Positions 36,109 to 45,969 of a stretch of 64,000 bases of DNA are shown here, piece by piece. Position 1 is the first letter of the stretch. Every line of letters begins with the position of its first letter. A program made the translations under genes and the position numbers. The DNA comes from Rhodanobacteraceae bacterium (GTDB lineage: Bacteria > Pseudomonadota > Gammaproteobacteria > Xanthomonadales > Ahniellaceae), in NCBI GenBank assembly GCA_016708465.1, contig JADJFT010000003.1, positions 281,811 through 345,810 of the forward strand, read 5' to 3'. The notes beneath the pieces were generated by a model. It made no database searches. It was not told the DNA's origin and saw only the letters and a list, made by a program, of their open reading frames with translations.

Positions 36109-36972
36109 ATGGCCGGTACCAAAGAAATTCGAACCAAGATCAAGTCGGTGCAGAACACCCGCAAGGTGACGCGCGCACTGGAAATGGTCTCGGCGAGCAA
36201 GATTCGGCGTGCGCAGGACAAGATGCGTGCGTCGCGTCCGTATGCCCGCTTGATGCGCCAGATGATCGGCTATATCGCCAAGGCGAATGGCGACTACAAG
36301 CATCCGTTCATGAAGGATCGGGTGAACGTCAAGCGCGTCGGTTACGTCGTGATTTCGACCGATCGCGGACTGTGTGGCGGCTTGAACTCGAACCTGTTCC
36401 GCAAGTTGCTGGCGGAAATCCGCGAGCACCAGAAGAACGGTGTCGAAGTCGATATCGTCGCGATCGGACAGAAGGCAGCGACGTTCTTCCGCCGCCTCAA
36501 GGTGAATCTGGTCGGGTCGGTTACGCACCTCGGTGAAAATCCGCAGGTCGCGAGCCTGATCGGCATCATCAAGGTGATGCTGGACGGGTTCACCGAAGGC
36601 CGGGTCGACCGCGTGTTCCTCTGCTACAACGATTTCGTCAACACGATGACGCAGAAGGCGACGACCGATCGGTTGTTGCCACTGCCGCCGTCGGAGACGC
36701 TCGAAACGACGCATGATTGGGACTATTTGTACGAACCCGATCCGGCCACCGTGCTTGATAGCGTGCTGACGCGATACGTCGAATCGCTGGTCTATCAGGG
36801 CGCACTCGAGAACTTGGCGTCCGAACATGCCGCGCGCATGGTCGCCATGAAGTCGGCGTCGGACAACGCGACCAAGGCGATCGACACGCTGCAGCTGATC
36901 TACAACAAAGCGCGCCAGGCTGCGATCACGCAGGAAATTTCCGAAATCGTCGGTGGCGCCGCTGCGGTCTGA
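36109..36972 (+). CDS. atpG: F1Fo ATP synthase subunit gamma
   Basis: The 287-residue central shaft starts AGTKEIRTKIKSVQNTRKVTRALEMVSASKIRRAQ and ends with the conserved ASDNATKAIDTLQLIYNKARQAAITQEISEIVGGAAA. The DRGLCGGLNSN motif is present. Confidence 0.98.
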   Translation: MAGTKEIRTKIKSVQNTRKVTRALEMVSASKIRRAQDKMRASRPYARLMRQMIGYIAKANGDYKHPFMKDRVNVKRVGYVVISTDRGLCGGLNSNLFRKLLAEIREHQKNGVEVDIVAIGQKAATFFRRLKVNLVGSVTHLGENPQVASLIGIIKVMLDGFTEGRVDRVFLCYNDFVNTMTQKATTDRLLPLPPSETLETTHDWDYLYEPDPATVLDSVLTRYVESLVYQGALENLASEHAARMVAMKSASDNATKAIDTLQLIYNKARQAAITQEISEIVGGAAAV

Positions 36973-37020
36973 CCGCGAGCAGCATCCTGCAACACACAGA
37001 ATTTTTTTGAGGATACGTTC

Positions 37021-38427
<1,407 letters not shown>

Positions 38428-38451
38428 TCCCCGCGCATCAGGAGAATTCAC

Positions 38452-38874
38452 ATGTCCACGATTCGTTGCGACATCGTCAGTGCCGAGGAAGAGATCTTCC
38501 ACGGCACCGTGACAATGGTCGTTGCCACTGGCGAGATGGGCGAACTCGGCATCGCGCCGCGTCATGCGCCTTTGATCACCCGCCTCAAGCCTGGCCAGGT
38601 GCGCGTCATTCTGGAGAACGGCGATGAGCAGTTCTTCTACGTTTCCGGTGGCATCCTGGAAGTGCAGCCGCAGGTGGTGACCGTGCTTGCTGATACCGCG
38701 ATCCGCGCCAAGGACCTCGACGAAGCAGCGGCCAGCAAAGCCAAGGCCGAAGCCGAAAAGCTGCTCGCGAACCGCACTGACTCGATGGAAATCGCAGAGG
38801 CGCAGGCACAACTGGCACAGGCCGTCGCGCAACTGCAAGCGCTCGAACGCCTGCGCAAGAACCTCAAGCACTAA
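38452..38874 (+). CDS. atpC: F1Fo ATP synthase subunit epsilon
   Basis: The 140-residue subunit has the N-terminal beta-sandwich (RCDIVSAEEEIFHGTVTMVVATGEMGELGIAPRHAPLITRL) and a C-terminal two-helix region that can inhibit ATP hydrolysis. It closes the operon; a hairpin follows 29 bases later. Confidence 0.96.
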   Translation: MSTIRCDIVSAEEEIFHGTVTMVVATGEMGELGIAPRHAPLITRLKPGQVRVILENGDEQFFYVSGGILEVQPQVVTVLADTAIRAKDLDEAAASKAKAEAEKLLANRTDSMEIAEAQAQLAQAVAQLQALERLRKNLKH

Positions 38875-38903
38875 GTTCAACACAGTCCCCACAGGACGCG
38901 CCG

Positions 38904-38926
38904 ACGCCGACCCGCAAGGTCGGCGT
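38904..38926 (+). terminator. Hairpin at the end of the atp operon
   Basis: A perfect 9-bp stem, ACGCCGACC / GGTCGGCGT, with loop CGCAA lies 29 bases after the atpC stop. The following bases (TGTCGTATCT) are only partly T-rich, so termination may be weak or rho-assisted. Confidence 0.6.
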
Positions 38927-38959
38927 TGTCGTATCTGCGCTTGATGAAATTGAGCGCGC

Positions 38960-38965
38960 TAGAAT
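38960..38965 (+). promoter_or_regulatory. Candidate -10 box for the M20 peptidase gene
   Basis: TAGAAT within CTAGAATG, the third copy of this octamer upstream of a gene in the window, lies 30 bases before the ATG at 38996. The -35 region is not convincing. Confidence 0.4.
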
Positions 38966-38995
38966 GACCGCCTTGATTCGAGCAGGGAGCAGGAC

Positions 38996-40426
38996 ATGAC
39001 GGACGCCGAGAAGATCTACGCCTTCTGCGACGAAATGTGGGAGCGCCAGATCATTCCGCAGCTCACCGAGTACATCAAGATTCCGGCCAAGTCACCGTCC
39101 TTCGATGCCGAGTGGGAACGCCACGGTTACATGAAGGAAGCGATGGACCTGATCGAGCATTGGGTGCGCGCGCAGCCGGTGGCCGGCATGAGCGTCGAAC
39201 GCATCCAGTTGCCGGGCCGCACACCGCTGCTGTTCATCGAGATTCCCGGAAAAGGCGATGATGTCGTGCTGATGTACGGGCACATGGACAAACAGCCGGA
39301 AATGGCCGGCTGGAATGTCGATCTCGGTGCCTGGAAACCGCTGCGCGCTGGCGACAAGCTCTATGGCCGTGGTGGTGCCGATGATGGCTATGCGACCTTC
39401 GCGTCGCTGACTGCGGTGATGGCGCTGAATGAACGCGGCATCGATCACTCGCGGATCGTTATCGTCATCGAGGGTTGCGAGGAATCGGGCTCCTACGACC
39501 TGCCGTTTTACATCAATCATCTGGCGGATCGCATCGGCAAGCCCTCGCTCGTCGTCTGCCTCGACTCCGGCGCCGGCAACTACGATCAGTTATGGCTGAC
39601 TACCAGTTTGCGCGGCCTCGCTGGCGGCACGCTCAATGTGCGCGTGCTCGACGAAGGCGTGCATTCCGGTGATGCCAGCGGCATCGTGCCGAGTTCGTTC
39701 CGGATCTTGCGCAACCTGCTCGACCGCATCGAGGATTCGACGACCGGGCGGATTACTGCCGACGTGCTCAACGTCGACATTCCTGGTGATCGCATTCGTG
39801 CCGCAAAGGAATCAGCGGCAGTGCTCGGCACCCAGGTCTACGACAAGTTTCCGTGGCCGCAAGGGGTGATGCCGATGAACGCTGATCTTGCCGAGTTGGT
39901 GCTCAACCGCACCTGGCGCCCGACGTTATCGGTGACCGGCGTTGACGGCCTGCCGACGCTTGGCGATGCTGGCAATGTGCTGCGTCCTTACACGGCAGTG
40001 AAGTTGTCAGTGCGCATTCCGCCAACGCTGGACCCGGTGGTCGCATCGAACAAATTGAAAGAGATTCTGGAGAAGGACCCGCCCTACGGCGCCAAGATCG
40101 AATTCGACATCGAGAAGTCGTCGCAAGGCTGGGCGGCACCATCGTTGGTGCCGTGGCTCGCGGACAGCGTCGACACCGCGTCGAAAGCGTGGTTCGGCAC
40201 GAAATCGGCGCAGATGGGCGAGGGCGGCACGATCCCGTTCATGGGCATGTTGCAAGATCGGTTCCCGGAAGCCCAGTTCGTGGTCACCGGTTTGCTCGGC
40301 CCGAAGTCGAACGCACATGGCCCGAACGAATTCCTGCATATCCCGACCGGCAAGAAACTGACCGCAGCGATGTCCAAAGTCATCGCCGACCATTACGTCA
40401 ATCGCGGCTCGCCGACGGTAGCCTGA
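38996..40426 (+). CDS. M20 family metallo-dipeptidase
   Basis: The 476-residue enzyme has the M20 metal sites in order: GHMDKQPEM (His and catalytic Asp), GRGGADDGYA (bridging Asp), EGCEESGS (catalytic base Glu pair), VCLDSGAG and SNAHGPNEFLHI (last His). The insertion of a dimerisation domain between them matches carnosinase/CNDP-like dipeptidases. No signal peptide is seen, so it is probably cytosolic. GGGAGCAGG precedes the ATG. It sits between the atp operon and oleA, facing oleA. Confidence 0.92.
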   Translation: MTDAEKIYAFCDEMWERQIIPQLTEYIKIPAKSPSFDAEWERHGYMKEAMDLIEHWVRAQPVAGMSVERIQLPGRTPLLFIEIPGKGDDVVLMYGHMDKQPEMAGWNVDLGAWKPLRAGDKLYGRGGADDGYATFASLTAVMALNERGIDHSRIVIVIEGCEESGSYDLPFYINHLADRIGKPSLVVCLDSGAGNYDQLWLTTSLRGLAGGTLNVRVLDEGVHSGDASGIVPSSFRILRNLLDRIEDSTTGRITADVLNVDIPGDRIRAAKESAAVLGTQVYDKFPWPQGVMPMNADLAELVLNRTWRPTLSVTGVDGLPTLGDAGNVLRPYTAVKLSVRIPPTLDPVVASNKLKEILEKDPPYGAKIEFDIEKSSQGWAAPSLVPWLADSVDTASKAWFGTKSAQMGEGGTIPFMGMLQDRFPEAQFVVTGLLGPKSNAHGPNEFLHIPTGKKLTAAMSKVIADHYVNRGSPTVA

Positions 40427-40449
40427 GAATCAACGTGCGCGAACGGGGA

Positions 40450-41466
40450 TTACCAGACCACTTCCGCCATCGAGCAGTTCAGCCCTGAGCCGATGCCCAT
40501 CAGGCCGATGCGCTTGCCTTTCTGCAGGCGGCCCATTTCCTTGAGGCGGCTGAGTGCAATCGGCACCGAGGCCGGGCCGACATTGCCGTACTCCGGGAAC
40601 ACGGTGAGTACCTTTTTCGGATCGATGCCGAGCAGTTCGCAGATGGCGCTGGTGTGCACCTTGCTGATCTGGTGAATGACGAACTCGTCGAGTTCCTCGC
40701 TCGCCCAGCCGAGCGCGGCGCGCGCCGCCTGAAAGGTTTTGGCAGCCAGTTTCAGGCCTTCGACCAATAGCGTGCGCGTGTCGGTGACCATGCGGTCGAC
40801 ATTGCCACGGCACAGATGCGAGAAATTGGTCGCGGCGCGCGTCACGCAGCCCAGATAGCGATGCCCGTCGGGTGCCAGTTCGGCGCGAGCCAGCAGCATT
40901 GCGGCGCCACCGGAGCCAAGCGTCAGCGACGCGAATTCATTGCGGAACTGTTCGGCGGTGACGTCCGGACCGAGCAGGCGTTGAATCGTATGCTCGGTGA
41001 TCGCGTTCGAGTTCTCGCCGTCGACCACCAAGGCGTATTCGATATCACCACGCTCGATCATGCGTGCGGCGATGTCCATGCCGTTGAGGAAAGCGAGGCA
41101 GGCATTGCCAACATCGAAGTTCTGGCAGGTATCGGCGAGGCCGAGGTTGCCGTGGATGATGCTGGCCGTGCTTGGCTCGAGGAAATCACGACAAACCGAC
41201 GTATTGACCAAAATGCCGATCTTTTCGTGCGGCACGCCCGACTCAGCAATCGCCTTCTGCGCAGCCATGGTGGCGGCATCGGAGGGTCGGGTGTCGAGAC
41301 TGAACATGCGCCGCTCGCGAATTCCGGCGATGTCTTCCAGCAAATTTTCGCGGATGCCGAGGCGATCCAGCGTCGGCCGTAGCCGCTCCATGATGTCGGC
41401 CGAGGATAGGCGAATCGGCGCCTCAACATGGGTGACGCTGACGATAGCGACGTGCTTATAGAGCAT
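40450..41466 (-). CDS. oleA: Thiolase-family acyl-CoA condensing enzyme OleA
   Basis: OleA joins two fatty acyl-CoA molecules in a non-decarboxylative Claisen condensation to a beta-keto acid, the first step of long-chain olefin (or ketone) synthesis. The 338-residue product closely matches my memory of Xanthomonas campestris OleA in length and motifs: NTSVCRDFLEPSTASI (base Glu), FDVGNACLAFLNGMDIAARM (nucleophile Cys123), CRGNVDRMVTDTR, FVIHQISKVH (His) and GIGSGLNCSMAEVVW at the C terminus (Asn). The ATG at 41466 gives the standard start MLYKHVAIV; the frame extends 27 codons further without family sequence. The partner genes oleB, oleC and oleD are not in the window. Divergent from a wax ester synthase gene. 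Confidence 0.93.
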   Translation of the reverse strand: MLYKHVAIVSVTHVEAPIRLSSADIMERLRPTLDRLGIRENLLEDIAGIRERRMFSLDTRPSDAATMAAQKAIAESGVPHEKIGILVNTSVCRDFLEPSTASIIHGNLGLADTCQNFDVGNACLAFLNGMDIAARMIERGDIEYALVVDGENSNAITEHTIQRLLGPDVTAEQFRNEFASLTLGSGGAAMLLARAELAPDGHRYLGCVTRAATNFSHLCRGNVDRMVTDTRTLLVEGLKLAAKTFQAARAALGWASEELDEFVIHQISKVHTSAICELLGIDPKKVLTVFPEYGNVGPASVPIALSRLKEMGRLQKGKRIGLMGIGSGLNCSMAEVVW

Positions 41467-41612
41467 GAGTAATTCCACGAACGGAAAATCGGACATGCAG
41501 GCTAGCGGCTTTGGGCCATGCCGGCAAACCACGGGACCATGTTTCACGTCTGTGTTTTTGACGGCTCAAGGCGCTTGCGCCAAGCTCCGGCGGCCGAAAA
41601 CAGCCGGGAGCA

Positions 41613-43082
41613 ATGATGGCGATCCGCAGTCTGAGTGGCCTCGACGCCGGATTCCTGTACATCGAAACGCCGGAAGCGCCGATGCATGTCGGGGCGCTGG
41701 CGCTGTTCGCCTATCCCGCACATGAGCATGGGCCGTTGATCGAACATGTGCGCGCGCATTTGGCTGGGCGTTTGCACTTGTCCGGCGTATTGAATCAGCG
41801 CCTTGCACTGATGCCGTTTGATCTCGGCCATCCGATTTGGGTGAATGCCGACGACATCGACCTCGAACACCACGTTCGCCATGCCAAGTTGCCCAAGCCT
41901 GGATCGTTGGCCGCGCTGGAAAAACTGGTCGCGAAGCTGCACGCCGAACCACTCTATCGCTCGCGGCCACTGTGGCAGTTCTGGATCATCGAAGGTCTGC
42001 GCGATGGCAGCTTCGCGTTGTTTACGAAGGTGCACCATGCCGCGCTCGATGGCGCTGCCGGTGTCGCGCTCGCACACGCGTTGCTTGATCTAGGGCCGAG
42101 TCCGCGGTCGGTACCAGCGCCGTCCGACAAGGAACCCAAACCGCCGCCGGGTGTGCGTCGAAAGCTCGGCATGCTGTTTACGAACACGCTGGCGCAGTAC
42201 ACCAAGTTGGCGAAGTCGCTCCCCGATATCGCTCAGATGGCCAGCAGCGGTGCTGGCAAATTGCGCGCCGCATTGAAGGCGCCGACGGCACTCGTCGACC
42301 GCTGGTTGGCGCCGCGCACGCGCTTCAATGTCGCCATCGATGCCACCCGCACGATCGCTACTTGGTCCTTGCCGCTGCCCGAGTTCAAGTCGGTGGCGGC
42401 GATGCTGGATGCGTCGTTGAACGATCTGCTGTTGACCTTGTGTTCGGGTGCGCTGCGGCGTTACCTGAAGGCACAGCGTGAACTACCCAAGGCGTCATTG
42501 ATCGCGGCGATTCCAGTGTCCTTGCGCGAACAAGGCGACGCCAGTGCGAACAATCAGGTGACGATGCTGCCCTGTCACCTCGGTACTCAGTTTGCCAAGG
42601 CCGAAGATCGGTTGGCCGCGGTGCAGGCAGGCATGGCCGAACTCAAACAGACCACCAGCACTTACAAATCGCTGATCCCGACCGACTATCCGTCGCTTGG
42701 TGCGCCGTGGATTGTCTCCGGGCTGGCGCAGTTGTACGCAAAATCGAAGCTGGCCGAACGCGTGCCGCTGCCGGTGAATGTGATCATCTCGAATGTGCCG
42801 GGTTCGCCAATTCCGTTGTATCTGGCCGGGGCGCGCATGCTCGCCTATCACCCGATTTCCGCGATCACGCACGGTCTGGCGCTGAACATCACCGTACAAA
42901 GTTATGAGAAAGCCTTGGACTTTGGTCTCGTTGCCTGCGCGCGTGCGGTGCCCGATCTTGCTGCGGTGATTGACGCACTCGCCGCTGAATACGACGAATT
43001 GAAGGCCCTTGCTGCGGCACGTCTGGCCCCCACGCCTAGCCGCAAGCGTAAGCCGGCAACTCGCACACGGAGCAAGGCATGA
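41613..43082 (+). CDS. Wax ester synthase / diacylglycerol acyltransferase (WS/DGAT)
   Basis: WS/DGAT enzymes transfer a fatty acyl group from acyl-CoA to a long-chain alcohol or diacylglycerol, making storage wax esters or triacylglycerols at the inner membrane. The 489-residue protein has the catalytic motif HHAALDGAAG (HHxxxDG), the start SLSGLDAGFLYIETPEAPMHVGAL, and the C-terminal NVIISNVPGSPIPLYLAGARM (the ND/NVPG block), all typical. A basic tail (PSRKRKPATRTRSKA) ends it. The ATG follows GGGAG. It overlaps the next gene by ATGA, and the chain of short gaps or overlaps continues for three genes. Confidence 0.92.
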   Translation: MMAIRSLSGLDAGFLYIETPEAPMHVGALALFAYPAHEHGPLIEHVRAHLAGRLHLSGVLNQRLALMPFDLGHPIWVNADDIDLEHHVRHAKLPKPGSLAALEKLVAKLHAEPLYRSRPLWQFWIIEGLRDGSFALFTKVHHAALDGAAGVALAHALLDLGPSPRSVPAPSDKEPKPPPGVRRKLGMLFTNTLAQYTKLAKSLPDIAQMASSGAGKLRAALKAPTALVDRWLAPRTRFNVAIDATRTIATWSLPLPEFKSVAAMLDASLNDLLLTLCSGALRRYLKAQRELPKASLIAAIPVSLREQGDASANNQVTMLPCHLGTQFAKAEDRLAAVQAGMAELKQTTSTYKSLIPTDYPSLGAPWIVSGLAQLYAKSKLAERVPLPVNVIISNVPGSPIPLYLAGARMLAYHPISAITHGLALNITVQSYEKALDFGLVACARAVPDLAAVIDALAAEYDELKALAAARLAPTPSRKRKPATRTRSKA

Positions 43083-43852
43083 GCAAGACCCGGATCACCC
43101 CCGATTCCGCTGCCCGTCCGGGTTTGATCAAGCTGGCGTTGGAAGTGCGCGCGCCCTATGAATTTGCCGCCGGTGTCGCGAACCTGCTGTACACGCAACA
43201 TCTGCCGCGCGGCGCGCGTCATCCAGTGCTGGTGTTCCCGGGTCTGGTTGCATCGGACAGCAGCACCGTTGTCTTGCGCAGCTTGTTGTGGCGACTCGGC
43301 TACGACCCGTATGGATGGGAACAAGGATTGAATTTCGGTCCACGCCACGGCGTTGTCGCGGGTTGCCGGGCGCGCGTCGAGGAACTGTTTGTTGAGCACG
43401 AGAAGAAGTTGACACTGATCGGCTGGAGCCTCGGCGGCATCTATGCACGTGAGATCGCCAAGCTCGTTCCGGAGTGCGTGCGTCAGGTGATTACGCTGGG
43501 TTCGCCGTTCAAGGGCGATCCGCGCGCGAATAATGCCTACGCCTTGTTCCGGATGGTGTCCGGGCATCGTGTCGATGCGAATATGGTCGCGCGCATCGGT
43601 GAAAAGCCGCCAGTCCCGACTACTTCGATCTACAGCAAGAGTGATGGAGTGGTGCCTTGGCAGGCATCGCATGAAGATGCGCATGCGGAAGCCGAAAACA
43701 TCGTCGTGAAGGCCAGCCATCTCGGCCTCGGTTTCAATCCGGCATCGTTGTACGCGATCGCCGACCGCCTCGCACAGCGCGATGGCGAATGGCGTCCGTT
43801 CGAGCGCAGCGGTCTCAAACGCCTGATTTTCCCGGACGCGTTCGCGCTTTGA
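43079..43852 (+). CDS. Alpha/beta hydrolase (lipase/esterase-like)
   Basis: The 257-residue protein has the alpha/beta hydrolase nucleophile elbow LTLIGWSLGGIYARE (GWSLGG), an oxyanion region VLVFPGLVASDSS, an acidic residue near SIYSKSDGVVPW, and the His in VVKASHLGLGFNP. It lacks a signal peptide. It is translationally coupled to the WS/DGAT gene, an association I know from other lipid-storing bacteria, which suggests storage lipid turnover. It does not look like OleB (haloalkane dehalogenase-like). Confidence 0.85.
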   Translation: MSKTRITPDSAARPGLIKLALEVRAPYEFAAGVANLLYTQHLPRGARHPVLVFPGLVASDSSTVVLRSLLWRLGYDPYGWEQGLNFGPRHGVVAGCRARVEELFVEHEKKLTLIGWSLGGIYAREIAKLVPECVRQVITLGSPFKGDPRANNAYALFRMVSGHRVDANMVARIGEKPPVPTTSIYSKSDGVVPWQASHEDAHAEAENIVVKASHLGLGFNPASLYAIADRLAQRDGEWRPFERSGLKRLIFPDAFAL

Positions 43853-43854
43853 GC

Positions 43855-45969
43855 ATGCGTATCGGCGCGCTGCTGTTGTCGCTCGTTGCAATGCCGACTT
43901 GGGCGATGAGCGAGGTTGTCAATGTCTTGCCGAATGGCGCGCATGTGCGCGTGGCGGTGCCGGATGGCTGGACCGCTGGCGATACGCTGTTGCTCTATCA
44001 GCACGGCTTGGACATGGATGCCGACACCAACCCGGACCTCGGCCCGCTGCGTGATCTGCAGCTCGCCCAAGGCTATGCGATAGCGGCCAGCGGCTATGCC
44101 CAATCTGGCTGGGCGCTGTTCACTGCGGCACAGGACAATCGCGATCTCCTGGCTTATGTCACCGAGCATTACGGCGCGCCGGGTGCATTGATCACGATGG
44201 GCGGTTCAATGGGTGGGCTGATCGCGCTCAAATTGGCGGAGTTGCCTGGTTTTGAGTCCACCCAAGGGGTCTACGCGCTATGTCCACCGGCGGCGGGTGC
44301 GCGTACTTGGGATACCGCCTTTGATCTACGGCTGGCCTACGATGCCGTCTGCGAAGGCGTCGGTGGCGGTGAATTGCTCGACGGCGATGCGCCACTGGCA
44401 TGGGCGACGAACCTCGCCGACATCCCCGAAAGCATGGGCGACTTGAGCGGTTCGCGCACCGTGCAGCAGACCTATGCACGCGTTCATCAATGCACTGGCG
44501 TCGCGCTGCCTAATTGGTTGCGCACGCCGCCGCAGCGCGATCGACTGGCGCGGCTGATGCGCTTCGGTGCGTTCTCCAACGAAGATTTCTTTCTCTACAA
44601 CCTCGCTTACTCGGTGTTTGCGCTTGGCGATTTAGTGCGCGCACCGGACAAGCTTGCGGCGCGCAATCCATTCAGCAGTCGTGACGTCGACTACGATGAT
44701 GAACTGATCAACTTGCGTGTTCCGCGTATTGATGCCGATTCGCTCGCAGCCTTCGATTTGGCGCGTGCCTCGTCGTTGAATGGCCGCATTGCTGCCAATA
44801 CTCGCATCGTCTCGCTGCATACCGATGGCGATGAGTTGGTGCGGCTCGCGCATCAACAAGTGCTGCGCAGTACATATGGCAACAAGGTTCTATCCGTACC
44901 GATTGACGAAAATCCGGGCACCCACTGCGGCTTCAGTTCGGCCGAGTTGGTCGCAGGTTGGGAGCAGTTGCGCGGCTGGATCACGTCGCCGCAATCAGCA
45001 ACCGATGTCGGCGCGCTGATTCCAGGCTGCACCGCAGCGATTGCGCAAGGCTGGCCGGGACCGTGTCGTTTTGCGCCAGCATTGCCGATTGGTGCACTCG
45101 CGACGACGATGCGCGACCGCAATGCGGCGGCTGCCGACTATGCAGACGCGGCCGCCGCGCGCATCAGTGGCAGCTGGTTTGACCCGGAGCGCTCCGGCGA
45201 AGGCGTGCTGATTGAGCGTTTCAATGACTATCAGGCAAGCGTGCTGTGGTTCACCTATGCGCCAGTCGACGCGCCCGCTGGTCTGGTCTGGCTCGGTGGC
45301 GTCGGCGAGATCGATGCGAATGGCATCCATGTCGCCGAACTGCGGCGCATGTATGGCGCCCGATTCGGCGAAGCGTTTCGCTCCAGCGACGTGATCGCCG
45401 CACCTTGGGGCAGCATTGATCTCGCCTTCGATGGTGCCGATGTCGCCAATCACGCTGCGCGACTGCATCTGCGTTACCGCGGACCAGCGGAATTCGGTAG
45501 CGGACAGCGGCGCATGCAGCGTGCCCTGTCGGTCGGGCCGGACGGCAGTTCGCATCGCCCCGACCGTCCGCGTGACTGGCAGTACAGCGGCACCTGGTTT
45601 GATCCGTCGCGTAGCGGCGAGGGTTGGTTGATCCAGCAATCCGGCGCACCGTTCGAACGACTTACCAGCACTGTTTGGTTTACCTACGATCTCGATGGCA
45701 GCGCGTTGTGGCTCAGCGGTCATGCAGTTGAGCAGAACGGCCATATCGAAATCCTTTTGTATCGCACAGCCGGCACGCACTTCGGGGGTGCCTTCGATGC
45801 AGCGGCAGTCACCACGGCACCGTTCGGGCGTGCAGTCTTCAATTTCGATGGCTGCGATCATGCGCAATTGCAGTTCATTCCAGCCGATCTACGCTACGGC
45901 GAATTCACCCGCGACTTGGTGCGCCTGACGCGACCCGATGCCGCCGCCGCGGCGTGTGCGCCGCGATGA
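43855..45969 (+). CDS. Secreted alpha/beta hydrolase with two C-terminal WFDP-SGEG repeats
   Basis: From ATG 43855 the product is 704 residues with a signal peptide (MRIGALLLSLVAMPTWA). The first 400 residues are an alpha/beta hydrolase with LLYQHGLDMD, the nucleophile elbow TMGGSMGGLIAL and a His in PGTHCGF. Two repeats of about 120 residues follow, starting SGSWFDPERSGEGVLIE and SGTWFDPSRSGEGWLIQ, each with VLWFTY/TVWFTYD, W-L-x-G and a G-x-x-F-G-x-x-F-x-x-x-x-V-x-x-x-P-(W/F)-G block. I remember this repeat as widespread in secreted proteins of Gammaproteobacteria, with unknown function. The gene starts two bases after the upstream hydrolase and overlaps the next gene by ATGA. Confidence 0.78.
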   Translation: MRIGALLLSLVAMPTWAMSEVVNVLPNGAHVRVAVPDGWTAGDTLLLYQHGLDMDADTNPDLGPLRDLQLAQGYAIAASGYAQSGWALFTAAQDNRDLLAYVTEHYGAPGALITMGGSMGGLIALKLAELPGFESTQGVYALCPPAAGARTWDTAFDLRLAYDAVCEGVGGGELLDGDAPLAWATNLADIPESMGDLSGSRTVQQTYARVHQCTGVALPNWLRTPPQRDRLARLMRFGAFSNEDFFLYNLAYSVFALGDLVRAPDKLAARNPFSSRDVDYDDELINLRVPRIDADSLAAFDLARASSLNGRIAANTRIVSLHTDGDELVRLAHQQVLRSTYGNKVLSVPIDENPGTHCGFSSAELVAGWEQLRGWITSPQSATDVGALIPGCTAAIAQGWPGPCRFAPALPIGALATTMRDRNAAAADYADAAAARISGSWFDPERSGEGVLIERFNDYQASVLWFTYAPVDAPAGLVWLGGVGEIDANGIHVAELRRMYGARFGEAFRSSDVIAAPWGSIDLAFDGADVANHAARLHLRYRGPAEFGSGQRRMQRALSVGPDGSSHRPDRPRDWQYSGTWFDPSRSGEGWLIQQSGAPFERLTSTVWFTYDLDGSALWLSGHAVEQNGHIEILLYRTAGTHFGGAFDAAAVTTAPFGRAVFNFDGCDHAQLQFIPADLRYGEFTRDLVRLTRPDAAAAACAPR

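Noticed and set aside
43079..43852. Assignment of the small alpha/beta hydrolase as OleB
   Set aside because: It lacks the haloalkane dehalogenase-like nucleophile Asp motif. It has a Ser elbow (GWSLGG) and the usual lipase order.
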